Assembly: GCF_029227915.1 (NCBI RefSeq)
Contig: NC_079877.1
Location: forward strand, 23,089,851 to 23,153,850
DNA length: 64,000 nucleotides
Source: Hydractinia symbiolongicarpus
Taxonomy: Eukaryota; Cnidaria; Hydrozoa; Anthoathecata; Hydractiniidae
Direction of reading: 5' to 3'
Part shown: piece by piece, positions 36,666 through 51,600 of the stretch
Layout of the letters: every line of letters begins with the position of its first letter
How positions within the stretch are numbered: the stretch's first letter is position 1
The notes under the pieces: model-generated
The model's input: only the letters and a program-made list of their open reading frames with translations
The model's database searches: none
Told to the model about the DNA's origin: nothing
Position numbers and translations under genes: made by a program

Positions 36666-39606
36666 AAGGAGTATTTTGTAAGCACGTAAAATGTTAGTTT
36701 TAAAATTATTTGGATCATACACAAGATGAATATTTATTCATTTTTGGACGATTTGTTTTAATATCCGACAAACATATTTTAGCTGTCTGTTAAAAAACAT
36801 GGACACATCATCAAGGCCTAAATTAATTACCTAAATTAATTAGCTAACTGACAAAATACGATATAGAAGGAAATATTTTAAATTTTTTAAACAACATTCG
36901 AATGTTCTGTTTTTATCTCAGTGGTTAATCAATGCATTATTTGAAGATAATCATGTGTCGGATTTAATTAGTAGGTTCTAATTGAAAAGGCAAGACCTTA
37001 GATAATAATTTTGGCTGGAAAAAACTTAGCGAATTCGCGAAAATTTATTCTCGTGATGTACACGAAAACTTCCTCCCGCGAAAATTGTTTTCCTGAAGGT
37101 ATATTTTTGTTATTTCACGTATACATGTATTCACACCTATTAATGCAATAACATTTTCGTATAAAAATGTTTTCTTTAATAACCAAGCGCAACCCTTTTT
37201 AAACGGTCTGGTAAAGTGGGTATATGCTGAGAACATTGCTAAATGGGCTAAAAACGGTTGTTGGTTTTCAACTTTAGTAAAAGTTTATGATTAGTGAAGG
37301 TAAAAACAACAACTTAAATCATCTTAAATATCCATAAATAACTGAAAATGATAGAAAAGTTTCCTACTTATATTGGATATCCATGATATACAAGTACGTA
37401 CCTCCTTCTAATAAAAACCTTTTGAACTCAGATAGCTATATCCTTCGAAATTTTACATAGAAACATTCAAGTTTATTGTACATAAAGCCAACGTAATCAA
37501 CAACAATGACTTCAGAGTCTTTTTAGAGGTTATTAATTACCTTGTTTGAGCTAATAACATAGCATTTTATAAAAAATTCAGCTCTTCGTGTTGTCTCTGT
37601 TCCCTCGCCAAAATCGTTTCGTAGCCCCATTGAACGACACTTCCCAGATTTGTTTTCCTCGACGTGCAGCAGATTTAGGAAAACACTTCAAATGGATAAA
37701 ATATTTATAATAGCATATATGTATAAAATAATTATAACCCTCACTAAAATGTCCTAAAGTTTTTAAAGTCAGTTGGCAAATCAATAACCTAATTTTTGCG
37801 TGAATGTGAGGCTCGTAAGAGAAACCAGAAATTAAGAAGCATTTGACCGTCACAGTAAAGTAAGAGTTTCTGAAGCTGAAATGAGTTAATAATTTAAAGG
37901 TATGAAAATCAACAACAACAACAACATAAACCCCAAAAAATCCCGCAACTACTGGCATTTCCATGAAGAGGCTAGGAAATGTTTTACCCAGTTGTAGCTT
38001 ATTTTTCCTCGCAATTTGAACATATCGACACGTATAGAGATATTTTTGAGCACACACAAATATTGCGCATTCCTTTTGTTTTAGCTTGTGCGCTGGTAAG
38101 AAATATAATTGTAAAGTTTTGAACCAACATGCATCATGAATGAAATTTTATCGTAATAGCGGATTTCTTAGAGGGCAAGTAAATGACCTTCTTGTAGGTT
38201 GAAATAAGGCTACAATATATTTTGTCACTGATTGTAGAAGAGGCGGCATAAAACGACCCCTGCGTATTTCATAAGGCAAAAACACCTTTACAATTTTGTT
38301 TCATGAAGCTAAAACCATGCCAATACGACAGAAAAATCGCCAACTTTTTTTTCTTGAGATTCAACAGTAACAAGGTGTCCACTTAATATTGTCGTATATT
38401 TCTGACATTCTTGACGTTTTTGCCTACAATTCTTGACATTTCCCCCCGTTTTACCTGGTATTTTGTGGGTCAAATTACTCTAAAAATGTAAATTTAATTA
38501 CTGGTATTTTGATAATTTTGAGTTTTTTTAACAACGGATCTAGAGTTCAATATTTTAAAAAATTAAAAAAAAATTAGCTGACCATTTGAACCTAAAATTT
38601 TTGACACTTTTTTGGTATATTAAAGAAATTACTAATGTTGTTCCTGACACCTGCCTTTTCCTGACACTTTGATTTCTGGCTTTCTTCACATTCCTGACTT
38701 TCTTGATTTTCTTGATACAGTGGACACGTTGAGTAAAATACCCTCGTAAGTCAAAGATTTGATATTGGTGGACGTAAATTCAATTTGGGATGTTAAACAA
38801 ACTGCAGACAAAAAAACATCCAGTTTTGTAAACAACTTTAGCTTCTTAGAAAGATATAAAACAAGGAAAAACGGAAATCATATTTAGAAAGCAAAACATC
38901 TTGCGAGCAGTAATTTTCTTGTATGACACACGACATTTCTCATATTTTCAGAGCAAGGAAAATGCAAACAAGCCTCGGTAAAATAATCTTTATAGGGATT
39001 TTGCGTGCAAAACTTTCGCAAACATTCACCAAGATTCTGGAAAGTTTCTCCTCGCAAAGATTCCTTTTCTAAAATTTATAAAACAAACAGTTACAAAAAC
39101 AAAAAAACTGTACTTCGTTACTTCGCTTGGATCAGATAATTCCAGATTGTTCAGTAATTGCCGTCACTACAACACTTTCGTGTTCGTTTACACCGCATCA
39201 TTATTCTCTTTATTGTGTTCGTAATTTGACATACTAGTTGCTTTGTTGGCAACTAATATTGAACTATCATCGTTTATTTCCAAACCTAAGTGTAAAGAGA
39301 ATAAAATAACAACACAAAAGACAGGCAAAACAACAACAACAACAACAACAACAACAAATAAAATTGTTGAAATTATTGGAAGTAGTCGTTAGCCCGTGAA
39401 AAATCCACGGGTTCGCCCGTCCTTTTTATACCGCATTGCGTGCTTCGCGCTATTGCGCAGCTAAGCTACCATTTTGCGTGACAGACAGACGGACGGACGG
39501 ACGGATGGACAGACGTATACGGGTATTATAATATAGATTAAAGAAAGATCAGATAGCTGTTGCTTTGCTTATAAATGTTTTCACTGAATTTATAAAAACA
39601 ATCCAA
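36666..39606. other. Intergenic region between astacin C and the CatSper-type gene
   Basis: The two flanking genes converge here. The stretch holds CGCGAAA-rich repeats (37025-37085), a CAA simple repeat (39329-39356) and an inverted copy of the dispersed repeat (39383-39536). A minus-strand open frame at 37578-38057 lacks splice context and domain features and is not accepted. Confidence 0.45.
39383..39536 (-). repeat. Dispersed repeat with hairpin tail (copy 3)
   Basis: Reverse complement of the 30515-30655 repeat: GTCGTTAGCCCGTG, CCACGGGTTCGCCCGTCC, GCAGCTAAGCTACCATTTTG, a GACAGACGGACGGACGG run and CGTATACGGGTATTATA. The hairpin CCCGTGAAAAATCCACGGG is intact here. Confidence 0.75.
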
Positions 39607-42600
39607 TCAGAAATGTAGTAAAATGCATTTATTCCAGTCCTGGATTGAAAAAGGCGGCAAAATAATATCCCCCTCCCTTTCTTCACCAAAGGTAGCCCAA
39701 TAAAAGTTATTGAAACTAGACAAATTACCTCCTATATTCCGCGATGTCCTTGTTCCCGTTTCATGACTTGTCATATCGTCTGAAGAACTAGTGAAGTCAC
39801 CTATAGATGCATCTTCGCCACCATTCCTTTGGATCCAATTCAAAACTTTCTGGTGCAGTGTCTTAGAGGATAAACTAGCGTCAATTTTATTTCGAGGGCG
39901 TAAACAGTTGATTAAAAGTGTGCGGAAAGTTGTTAGGTAGAGATATGAATTTGTAAAAAAGTCGGGGAATCTTGTTTCCAAGAAGAACACAAGCAGGATT
40001 AACGAGCCCATAAAAGCGATACTAAGCTGAAAGATAAACAAGTAAGTAAAAATAATATATCAATACATAACAGGAATGAATGCAGACTGAATGTGTAATG
40101 GTAGCCAACTTACCAATACAATAAGTAAGGAGGGGTACAGACCATCAGGTGGCATGCCATGAACTTTTATGGTGAATTGAAACGTGTAATCGCAATTCGA
40201 CTGATCAATATCTCTAAGTAAAAAAAAAGTTTATATTACCAATACATGTCTAAGGCTGTTTACATGATGTTTCACTACGGGTGTAATTTCACTACGGGCA
40301 GTCTGTGTCAAATGATAAAGAAAACTATTTTCAAGATGATGGCAAAAAAAAAACATGAAACGTTCAAGAGCGGGTATATAGTGGTGTTTTTTATGTCATC
40401 TATAATCTCTCTGATTCAAATACAAGCCAGTTAATTTTAATTTCGAAACAACGACAAGAATAATGAAATGCTTAATGAACTGCTTTTTGATACGTTAGAT
40501 ATACAAATAAAACGGGAAAGCATTGCGAAATGATTGATAAATTATTTTCTAGGATTGAAAAGCCCACGTAGAAGAGATTTATGGTTGACCAATTTGTTAC
40601 ATGGAGTAATGCCTGAAGAAGCGGGAGTTTGTTTATATGTAATATGCGCATGATCATTGTTGATGTGCACATGCGCCGGAACGTCATTTTTTACTGACCC
40701 TGTTCACACAGTAAAGTTTTAAGAGAAGATGTCAAATCAAAAAGAGTTTCGCTTTGGCATGATTTCGAGCGAATTAAAATCTTTATGTAAACGCCGCCCA
40801 ATTATTGACCAAGACTTGATGTACTTGTGTTATGAAACAAATTGAGGTTCAAATCAGGTACTTTAAGTGAACAATTTTTAAAATCTTTTTTAAAACCCAG
40901 ACCCATAAGTCATAACCATTGGGTATACATTGTTAAATAGAGAAAAGCCCTTCCTAAACTTTAATTCAGGTTAAAAGCTAACCTTCTACTCAAAAAAAAG
41001 TTTATGAAAACAGGTTCTTTTTTAAGCCAAAAATCTCGAGAACCAATAAATAAGATCAAAAGATTTCCAGACAACTTTCCAAGCTCCAAACTTGGTCCAG
41101 GGATGCTGTTAAAAGTTCACAAGGTATCAGCCAATTGTATCCCTAAAACCTGGTTCTAACAAACATACAAACAAGATATTAACACAAATACCTTAATGGA
41201 TCATATTTTCGCAAATTTTTTTATGTGATTTTGCGAATCGAAATTTTAGATTTTTTTTTAGATTTCGCAAATGGATAGTTTTACTAAATTTCGCGAGAAT
41301 ATGTTTTCGCGAATAGCATTACTTTTCTTACATAATTTGCATATTTAATGTTGGCATATTTAATGTGTTTTATAAGAATACCAAATTTCTAACGAGGTTG
41401 GTTACTATTCTTATATCGCTGTTGTTCTAAACAACAGTCGTTGTTTTAAAAACAATAATCGTGGATCACAAGTTTATTAGTATTCATCAAATAGGCATTC
41501 GTTCAAAGCCTTTGTCACAACCAAAAGTTTAAAGTCTATAACACAACGTACAAATATACAAAGTACAAGCGGAATAAAAAATTGGTGAATTTACAAAAAC
41601 ACACTAAGTTATTATCTCCAAATTTTTTCTAAAATCAAGGTTTTGATAAATTCAATTCTGCGAGAATTTAATTTCGCAAATGATGAAATTGTCAAAAATT
41701 CTTGAGAACATATTTTTGCGAATGGCGACAGTCACAAAGCATTTCGGAGAAAAACAAAAAAAAAATCGCGAAAATTCTCGCGAAAATTTATTCCATAAAA
41801 GTGGGACTAATTTTATTTAAAGTTCTTAAATGACTCTTGTGTAGAAGTTGCCTATAAATTTCTAGGTATGTTGCAATAGACAGGACATTTCAAAGATGTC
41901 GAAGTTTTCGATGAGGCACTGTGAAAAGCTTAAATTTACTTTTACCTTCGAGTAACTCGATAAAATAACAAGCTCAAAAACTCAACAGAGAAGTAATATA
42001 CCTATTTGAAAACTGCAATTGAAAATAATATTCAGGAGTGCTAGGGAAAACTGGTGTAATTCCACCACATGGGCTGAGGTTACCACAAAGCCATCTAAAA
42101 GTAAATGAAAAAATTACCTAATTTTCCATAAGTTCTTAAAAGGAAACCTTAAGTACCAAAAAAAAATGTTATAAAAGGCGACGAAATTTTTCAGGGGTAA
42201 CAAAAAGTCTAGAGTTACTAAAAAAATTAAGAAATTGACAAAAATGATGAAATTTTCCTGGTGACGATTATTTAATCCTTATCGGATTAAATATTCGTCA
42301 CCAGGAAGATTTAACAGCAAAACAATTCCCTTAATAGGCGTTCTCCTAAACCGTTGAAGAAATGTCAGCAACATGCTTAATAAGCGCCTCTTTAGAAAGA
42401 GAAAGAATCTAATAAGCGTCCACACAATGTGTTTGCTGTTTTCTCTGTGTGCAAGCTGTGCCCTGCCCCAGAGCTCAAATTATTAATTGATTTTATCATA
42501 AGCTTTCAAAAGGCTTTGCTTACTTTGTGTTAGTCAAAAACCCTTTAAAACATAACGATAGAAACAATAAAGAAGCTAATGCTGATTCTTGAACATTAAA

Positions 42601-45600
42601 TACATGAGTGAGAACAATAACGTCATTCTTGGTAGACTTACTGGTATGCATTGTCACTAGAAGACCACGCCCAAACCAATGATGCACTAAAATAAATATT
42701 TTAAGAATAACACTTCTTTTCTTTATTCATAAAATTCTTAATACAGTTACGTATTGTGTAATTCAAAGGGAGACAGTGTTTGTCGTTTTTGGAAAAATCG
42801 CAACGTGAGAGTGTTCTTTTTTCGCAAAACCGCAAAAAATTTTATTCCTGCAAAATGTCTTAATTAGAAATGGTCTGAGAATTTCGCTTTTGTAAGACAA
42901 AATTCATAAAAAATCAGTTCAACTAGTCGGAAGAAATGTCTGTAAGAACCGGATAAACTTTAACTATGTATAAAAAAGTAATTATAGAATACAGAATAAA
43001 AATAAACAATAAAAAAATATCATTTATTGCCATCAACTGAATTCTTTTTTTCTTTAAAAACCTTTAATTTCGTAGAACTGCGAAAGTTTTTCATCGAAAA
43101 AAAGCGAGGGTTTTTGCGGCGGAGCTGAACCGCAAGTTTATTCCATGAACATTTTTTTCCGTAAAGTAAAACAATGATTTAGAAAGAATAAACTATTAAT
43201 ATCACGTGAAATTATTACGAACCCAAGTTTATGATTAAAGTCGTATCTTTCTTGATCAGAAAACAACGTAATTTCATCGATAGAATTTCCACCTCCTACT
43301 ATTGTGAGGTTATACTTTCCAGGAAACACAACGCTGTCGCCAGTTATTTCATCCACGAGCATAAATACAGGTTTGAATGCTAAAAAAATCACAAGTTACT
43401 ATTGGTTACCGTCATTTTTAAAATAAAGTAATGACAGAAGGGGACAGAACATTGCACCGTGACTATACAGAGCCTGATCCTGAGCCGTAAAATTTCTAGG
43501 GGAAAATTTCGTCCACCTTAATAGTGGTTTACTCTGCGGGGATCCGAAATAAAGCCGCATGCAACCATTTTAGACACAAAATACCATTATTAATACAAAG
43601 ATTAGTTGTCATATGTACAAATTGAACGTTTTAAATGAATCACCATAACTTTATAGATTTTCACAGATAAAAATTATCGACTTTTTTCTCGGCCGGCACG
43701 TTTATTTTGCCAGCCGACATAAGCATCAAATCAATGCGTCTTTTATAAAATATCCCGCCTTGCAATAAGCGAAATTTGCCTTGGAAAAAACACAGTACGG
43801 ACAACGTTTTGTTCTCTTTGATTGTATTATAATATAACTTATTATGACTTGGTTTGAAAGTTTTCTCGTTAACTACTTGTGTCTACTATTAGTTTTTCGT
43901 GTGATCAAAAAACTTTTAGTGAATATATTAAATTATTTTACGACTATTTTACTTTTTCTTTTGAGTTTAGGGAGAAGAACCATTTGTGAATATAATGAAA
44001 CCCGATTTTATGATTAGTAGTAATAATAATAATAATACAATTATCAATTGACAATACTAAAAAAACTGCTACAAAATAGTCGTATGCAAATATTTTTCGA
44101 CAAAATAGTCGCCTGCAAATAATTTTTTGACAAAATAGTCGTTATTTTCGGAGAAAATAGTCCTTCGCAGATAATTCCCGACAAAATAGTCGTTCGCAAA
44201 TAAATCCCGACAAAATAGCCGTTTGCAAATATTTACTGACAAAATAGTCGTCTAAAATATTTTGTCACAAAATTTACTTTTAAGGAATGATATACGCGTT
44301 GCTAGCGTCCTTGTTGGCCATAACGCACTTACGTTTGTCGTAGTAAAAACAGTTTTCTTCTTCACAAAAATGACGCTGTTCTTTCTTTGATTCTGATAAA
44401 TTCAAAACAACAGTTTTATCGGACACACATCCGTGCAAAACCTTTATGTTTATATTCGTCTGAAAAAGTAAAACACTTAGATATATAAACATTCATACAG
44501 CTTAATTTAGCCTAAAAAAGCATGAAACATTTTATGCACAATGTGATAATACTATAAGAAAATAGAACTTTGGCCATAACATCGAACAAGGAACATAGGA
44601 CGGTGACCAACACAGAAGCGACATTCTGCCAAAAAATTAATAAGCTATAAACAATAAACTGCTAATTTAAGAATTTAGTGTGGCGGGCAAGAGTAAAATT
44701 TTTACTACTTGAAACTTTGTTCAATAATTTTTAAAGTAATACCGCATTTACGCGATTTTATGACGAAATTCACATAATTTTATTAACAATATTTTTACCG
44801 GGAACATCAAAGTCGTGCCGATGAAGTTTTAGGCTACAGTTAAGCGAAACCCTCCGTTAAAAAAACATATCCATATCATCCTCTGAGCGTTACACTATAC
44901 TGCCTTAGCTACCTTAACGAGAAAAATTTTCTCAAATAATCTTTTTCCCCAACTAATTTACTTCCTGACAAATAATATTCTCCTAAACCAATATGACACC
45001 TATACCTACCGAAAAGGGTATACTATTTTCGGTATGTTTGCTTTTCCTGATAAAAAATCTTTACCCAATCTAGACTAGAGATTGGTGCATTTGACATAGA
45101 CGCCGTTCAACACTGACGCCGTCTATGCGAATACAGGGGGGGTGCTTATTCTACAATTTTATCCTTTTTTATGAGGATGAGGAGCGCACGTCACAATTTA
45201 GCTTAAGGGTCCGTTACACATAGCAAAGTGTGCAATAGCAAAAAACATACAAGTACTTGTACAAGCAGTTGTGCAAGCAGTTATTTATACTTGCACAAGT
45301 TTTGTCGATTTCAAATAACAAAAACAAGTTTTTGCGCGCACATTTCATTTGAAATTTACACTTTTCTTCGGTGTACATGTTTTCTATAGCAAGCTAATTC
45401 TTCGAAATTCTACCAAACAATTGTTCTTGGGTTTCGCTTTCATTAGGACTCAGGTTTAGGTTTACAACTGCGGAAGACGTCTGACGAGGCTCATCCAATC
45501 GCTCTGGCGCTTTTAACATCTGTCTGCAACAGATACATCTTAATATTTTTTGACACTAGGTGACTTTTCTCGCTTAATGGCTGAACGCCGGCGTAGGAGT

Positions 45601-48600
45601 TTCATCATCACCATTCGGATCTTCGAGATAAGAAGCCATTCATCTCCCCATAAAAAGGCCATTAGGAAGTGCAAACCTCATCCAAACCTGCTCCACTTTT
45701 CTTTGAAGCTAGGATTTTATGTTTTATTTGACCGTAATACGATCTCGAACCGACCATTTTCATTTACCAATTCGTTTGAAATCAACTCCAACGCTATATT
45801 GATTCTCGCATGATGATACTCTGCATGGTTTCAGCTGAAAAGGCATTCGTGTAGTTGCCACTCTGCAATTAGTTGTCCCACCATATTGTGTGTCCAACTA
45901 TCAACTTTGTTTTTTTTATTTATCGCCTCCATCTTCAACGAAATATTATTCATACACGCTACAAGACTATTCACACCAAATTTTTTTATTTTCATCAATT
46001 CGATATCCTATTTGCTCAATTATAACAAAAACAACAATGAAAGTCTAAAATTATTGATCGGTTATTATTCCGAACTTGATCGTATCCTATTGTTTATTTG
46101 CTATAGCAAACGTCGATTTTTTTAAATCATTTTAAAAAAATCAGAATTTGCACAAATTATTCTTATATAAGCGCAATGCATAGTAGCAGCTGTTACACAT
46201 AATATTGTATTGCACAAGTACTTGTATGTTATTTGCTATTGCAAATTTCGCTACGTTTAACGAACCCTTTAGATACACATTCTGCACTAAATTCGAATAA
46301 GGGTGTTGCTGAAAGACCAAACACTTATTAACCTACAAGCACTATTTCCGCAACTTTAAACTATAAATCTTTCACCCAATCACAAAGAAATACAAATTGT
46401 AGCAATAAATAACAGAATAAAAAAGTAACACCATAAATAATCATAAATAATAAGGGGGACAAATTTCATCAGGGAAAGATGGCGAAATAATTTTCTAGTT
46501 TTAGTTTTCCCCAGATGAATTTTACCCCGATTAGGTTATGTTTGTTACTGATTCATTGAGTTGATGTTTACTTAACAACCTGCCAACCCTACCACCCCGG
46601 TCAACCCTAACACCCTGTCAACCCAGATACCTAACATTCTCTGCTGACTTACCTTGACACGATGCACCAATAAACATTCTAAATCAGATGGATTGATCTA
46701 GACAAACGAACAGGTATAATAAGTTCAATGACGTCAAAGTTTTGACTTGCAATTCCAACGATAAATTTAACTATGACAGAAAAACATGCTTCTTTGAAAC
46801 ACACAGCCGAAATAGTCGATTCTTAACCAAAGTTAGAATTGTGAAAGATGATATGATGGTGACATTGGTGTGGTGATACTTTCACACTGTTTTGGCCTAA
46901 TTGGAAACTTCCTTGCCATCACAACTTAAAAAACCAACTGTAACTTTTCAGTCTGCAAGATAGTTCGCAATTATACTACGATCGTATACAAAATTAATGC
47001 AACAAAAAGCAGTTACCAACAATATTTCGAGCATGACCAAAAAGGTTAAATGGTTAATACTCTGCAGCCAACAGGTTTCAAAGGCGACACATTTTCGCGC
47101 ACATAGCCCAGGTGGCAGATTCAAAAATTGCTAGTGACATTTTGTAACGCTTCCCCAAACGACGAATTTCACGTCGGACCCACAAAGGCACCGAAATTAG
47201 AAAAATGGTCGTAGGTGCGTTTTAAGAGCACGAATTTAACCAAATAAGACCTGACGACGTAACTCGACGTAATTTCAAAATGCGTGACTCTAATATAGAA
47301 AGAGCCTATAATCACTTGTCGTGTCGAAATTCGAAATTAGCACTATTGTTTTATTATATTTTGTCTATGATGTAGCTACATTAAAGTTTAGGTAACTCCA
47401 TATTAATGTTCGTTTTCAAGCTCTTCTTATATTTTAGCGCCTTTGTAACCGCTACCCCAGAAAAGTTACTATAGTTAAATCAAATCAATAAAACAATTCT
47501 ACATTAAAATAAATAAATTTAAAGAACTTACTTGAAATAATGCATGGCTTACAGTTTGGTGATCGCCGGGAAAGTTTTGTGTTCGTTTCACACCAGTGTC
47601 ACATAATGTGACCTAACATCAAGTAGTATAAACAATTACAAGTTGAACAGCGTCACAAACAAATAAATAACAAACAAATAAACAAACATGCAAAACTACC
47701 GCTACGTTTTTAAAAAATGGACAGCATTTTCATAATGGCTTACTTGAAATATTATCACTCCATCCAAGTAATCGACCATCTTCGTAACACCAACTGATAG
47801 CTCATGAAGTGGCGTGAAAGAAGATTTCATTATAACATCATGATGCGAAAACAGAGCTAAAAAAATCCATGGATTTAGATACCTTTTCTAAGTGTTAATT
47901 TGGGAATGTCGACCATTGTTGTTGGAAGCATATACGGAACAAAATATATGCTTTAATACCAAAAATGACGCGGGTACAAAGACTAGATGTGATGTAATAG
48001 ATGCAAATTCGGCTTTAGGCTAAAACACCTGCACACTTTTGCTAAAACATATAAAGCCATTTACTGATTACGAAGTCGCTTGGGAAGCAGGCAAGTTAAA
48101 TAAGTAGTGTGGGTGGTAGTGGTCTTTGGCAAATATGCAACTAAGAACTCAATACGCCCAGGAGCGTTAATTTGCTTGCCTGTAGCTATTCCAGTTGTAA
48201 ATTTTATTATTTCACGCTTGAAATATGAGCTTATTATTTAGGATAACATATTAAAGAAAAGTTTGAATGTGAATCCAAAAACAGCAGTACAGGAACAAGG
48301 ATTTGAATGAAATCACACTTATATCAATTCTGACAGCCACAAAATAGACCTACTTTTAGTTGCCATACCAATAGAGATATTCACTTCATAACATTCGTTT
48401 AAACCGAGTGATATTTCTTCTGGAAAACGTTCTGGAGGCTCGAAGATACTGAACTGCTCAGCATCTATGACATCAGTGCGGAGCTCGTTTGTCACGTCAT
48501 CTAAGCTGTATATGTTACTAAGTTGGACTCTGTTCACATAGTGAGAAAGCATCGTCTTAATTCTTGAATATTTACCATTTTTGTCAGGTGTAATCGAGAG

Positions 48601-51600
48601 AAATAAATATGGACAAGCGGAGTGATGACCGAGGTAATCCAATTGGGGAGAACAACTATCCAGGTACGGAGAAGTACATATTGTTCTTAAATTGTTCTCC
48701 ACCTGCGATGACAACGCAGAGTGAAGTTGTGACTTTATATCAATGGTTTGTGATTTAAAACATGATTCGTTACTACTAGCAACGATGAGCTAAAAAAAGA
48801 AAAGAAAGTTAGTAGAAAATGACCAAATCTTGTGTGACTAATATATTTACTTAATAAAACTTTTACCGACCTATTTTATTACTGACTTATTTTTAAGGTA
48901 TTTTATTTTGTATGATACATAATCTACACTGTTCATTCCATGGTTAATATTATACCAGTTCTCCACTTCATTTGAAAGTGTCTTATAGTATGTTTTCAAT
49001 AAACAAAAACAAGAAAAATTTACATTTTCATATGTACCCACAAGAGTGGTTTTGCTACATGGTAAAAAGACAACAAACGGAGACAAATCAAGCTTACACA
49101 CATAGTGGATATTTTCATACTTCAAAGTCAAATGCAAAACACTACACAATCAAGACAATGTTATTATGAATATTTTTGAAGAAACTTTTGCCTTTTGGAG
49201 AGGCCCGGGAAGAATCTAGGATAATTTTCATTTTCTAAGACATTTGTAAAGTTTTGGCAAGGTGTAGAAATCTTGTAAGAAGAGCTCGTCACTTCTTTGT
49301 TTCTCATAGTTCAGTAAAAAAATAATAAAAATGTATTTTTACAACAGGGTGAAGGGGTTGCATATTTTTTTTAGGGATAGAGAATTTTGTCATAATATAA
49401 TATTTTTACCTGCCACCGAGAAGTATATCTCACCTCTTTCAGGACGCCATTTGAGGTGAAAAAATAGGCCAGATGGTTCAAACTAGGAGTACATTTAAGT
49501 TGTATAACTCTCTCTACATCTGATAGCCCATACCATAACTGAAACACAAACCAAAGTAATGTATATCAAATGGAATATTTCTTCAGCTTATTAAATCTAA
49601 CCATATCCTAGTCCAATCAAAAGAGTGTCTTATACTGAATCTAAGTAAACAAATTAATAAAATTTACCACTTGAATACAGGCAAGCAAATTAACGCTGCT
49701 GGGCGTATTAAGTTCTTAGTTGCATATTTGCCAAAATTTACAAGTTGATTTTACATGGAAGACCCTGGATCTTTTTTTGAAAAATCTTGACATTTTACAA
49801 AGTTCTTATGATACAACAACAAGTGGTTCTGGGTGAGGTGTTGTATGGAACTGAAACATTCAGGGCTATATAGATTTCTACCCATTCAGTTCGACGTTTT
49901 ACATATTCGTTAACTACCTGACCAATGTCATAATTTTGCATAATAAATTCAAGACCAAAACCTAAAAACTAATACAGAATATTCCAAAAATAAAAAGATT
50001 TCTACGCAACTTTTCAAGAAACTTCATATGGAATCAACTTGTTTTACATGAGGTAACACAACACTATTGTAATAGGGAATGGAAGCATATTCACCTACAG
50101 TCAAGATCATTTAATGCACTTCAAATATAAATTTACAACATTGACAATGTCAGTTTTAGTGAGTGTTGAAAATAGTGTTAAAAAACAACACACCTTGTTG
50201 GAGTGAGTTACAAAAAAGAAATCCTCTCTATCGCCAACTAAAAATGTAGCAATGCTCGTATCGTCATACACAATTTCATTCAATATTTCTCCGTTGTTCA
50301 AACTAAACGTGAGACAAAGAAAAATAGTTATTACTAGCAGAGACGATTATACAGCCTGGAATTATGATGTAGAAGTTGGCAGGCAGTTGCCAAAGAAGGG
50401 CGTAGACGTCAGGGACCGGCTGTCTAAATATCATTAAAAGTCAAGGCACAGGAAGCAGTATGAGGGGTCTTAGTGAATGATTTTAAGAAATAAGATGGTT
50501 TTATAACCACTGTAAAGACACTGGTTACAGGATATCTAACTGATGATACTACCGAGTCTATCACGCATTTGAAGAGTTTGATAGTTTGGTGGTAGTTTTT
50601 CAACGTTTTTTGTCGAACATGAAAAACAATATAGAGAAGTCAAGCGATATAACTTAGAGTTACCTACAGGTATACATATTTTCTTTCTTCTACAAGCAGC
50701 CAATTTATTTATCGGAATTAGAAAAACTAGCTCGACCCACAGCAAAGCTAGAATATGATGATGTTAAGGAAAATTGAAAAAAAAATTAGGAGATTCTATA
50801 AGACTCTTCAATAGTTGTTCAATAGTTGTTCCTGTGAAACAAGAGGGAGTCTTTTTTATACTTCACAAAAGATAAGAGGAAGTGAAAGAGGAAGAAAAAG
50901 AAGTAGTTCTGGGAATAGAAAAGGAAGAGGTAATTTTTTAAATACAGAAAACAAGAGAAGAAGCAGTCCAAAATAAAGTCTTAGTCGAGTCTTCCATGGG
51001 GATGAAAATGGGTTTTTTAAAGCATGCAGTTGAGAAAATAACAAGATAACGACGATATGTAATTCCACATATCACTACTGCATACCTCTGACAACTTTGA
51101 ATGACAAAAATTGTAATGCAGTGTTCCACCTGACAAGTTTTTCCACAAGTTTGAATGTTGCTCAGAAAGAGGAAAAAGACTTTGAAACAAATCAAATGCG
51201 AAGCCTATATCAAAAGAACGTATAATTAGACTTTTAAATAACACTTAATGTGCTGATACAGAATATTTTCAAGTATTAAAAGAATTTTGTGATAGTTGTG
51301 AGTTTTGCCAATTGTATAAGAAACCATACTCCAGACCAATAGCTGGCTTTCCTGTTTCCAGTGATTTAATGATACTATACACATCTTAAAGTGGTTCAGG
51401 AAAGAAAACATTGACTTTTCATTTAATTGATGCTGCTAAACGATACACTGCTGCTCGTCTGATCAAGACTAAGAAGAAAGAAGTAGTTGTATGCAAAATA
51501 TTCCAAATGTTAGTTGCTTACTTTATCTTAAAAAAATTCGCTATGATTGCAGTGGTGAGCTTTGCAAGGACAACATTCAAGAAATAAACAAAAAATTGAG

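Noticed and set aside
37578-38057. 159-codon minus-strand open frame
   Set aside because: No recognisable domain, no supporting splice sites, and composition typical of random AT-rich frames.
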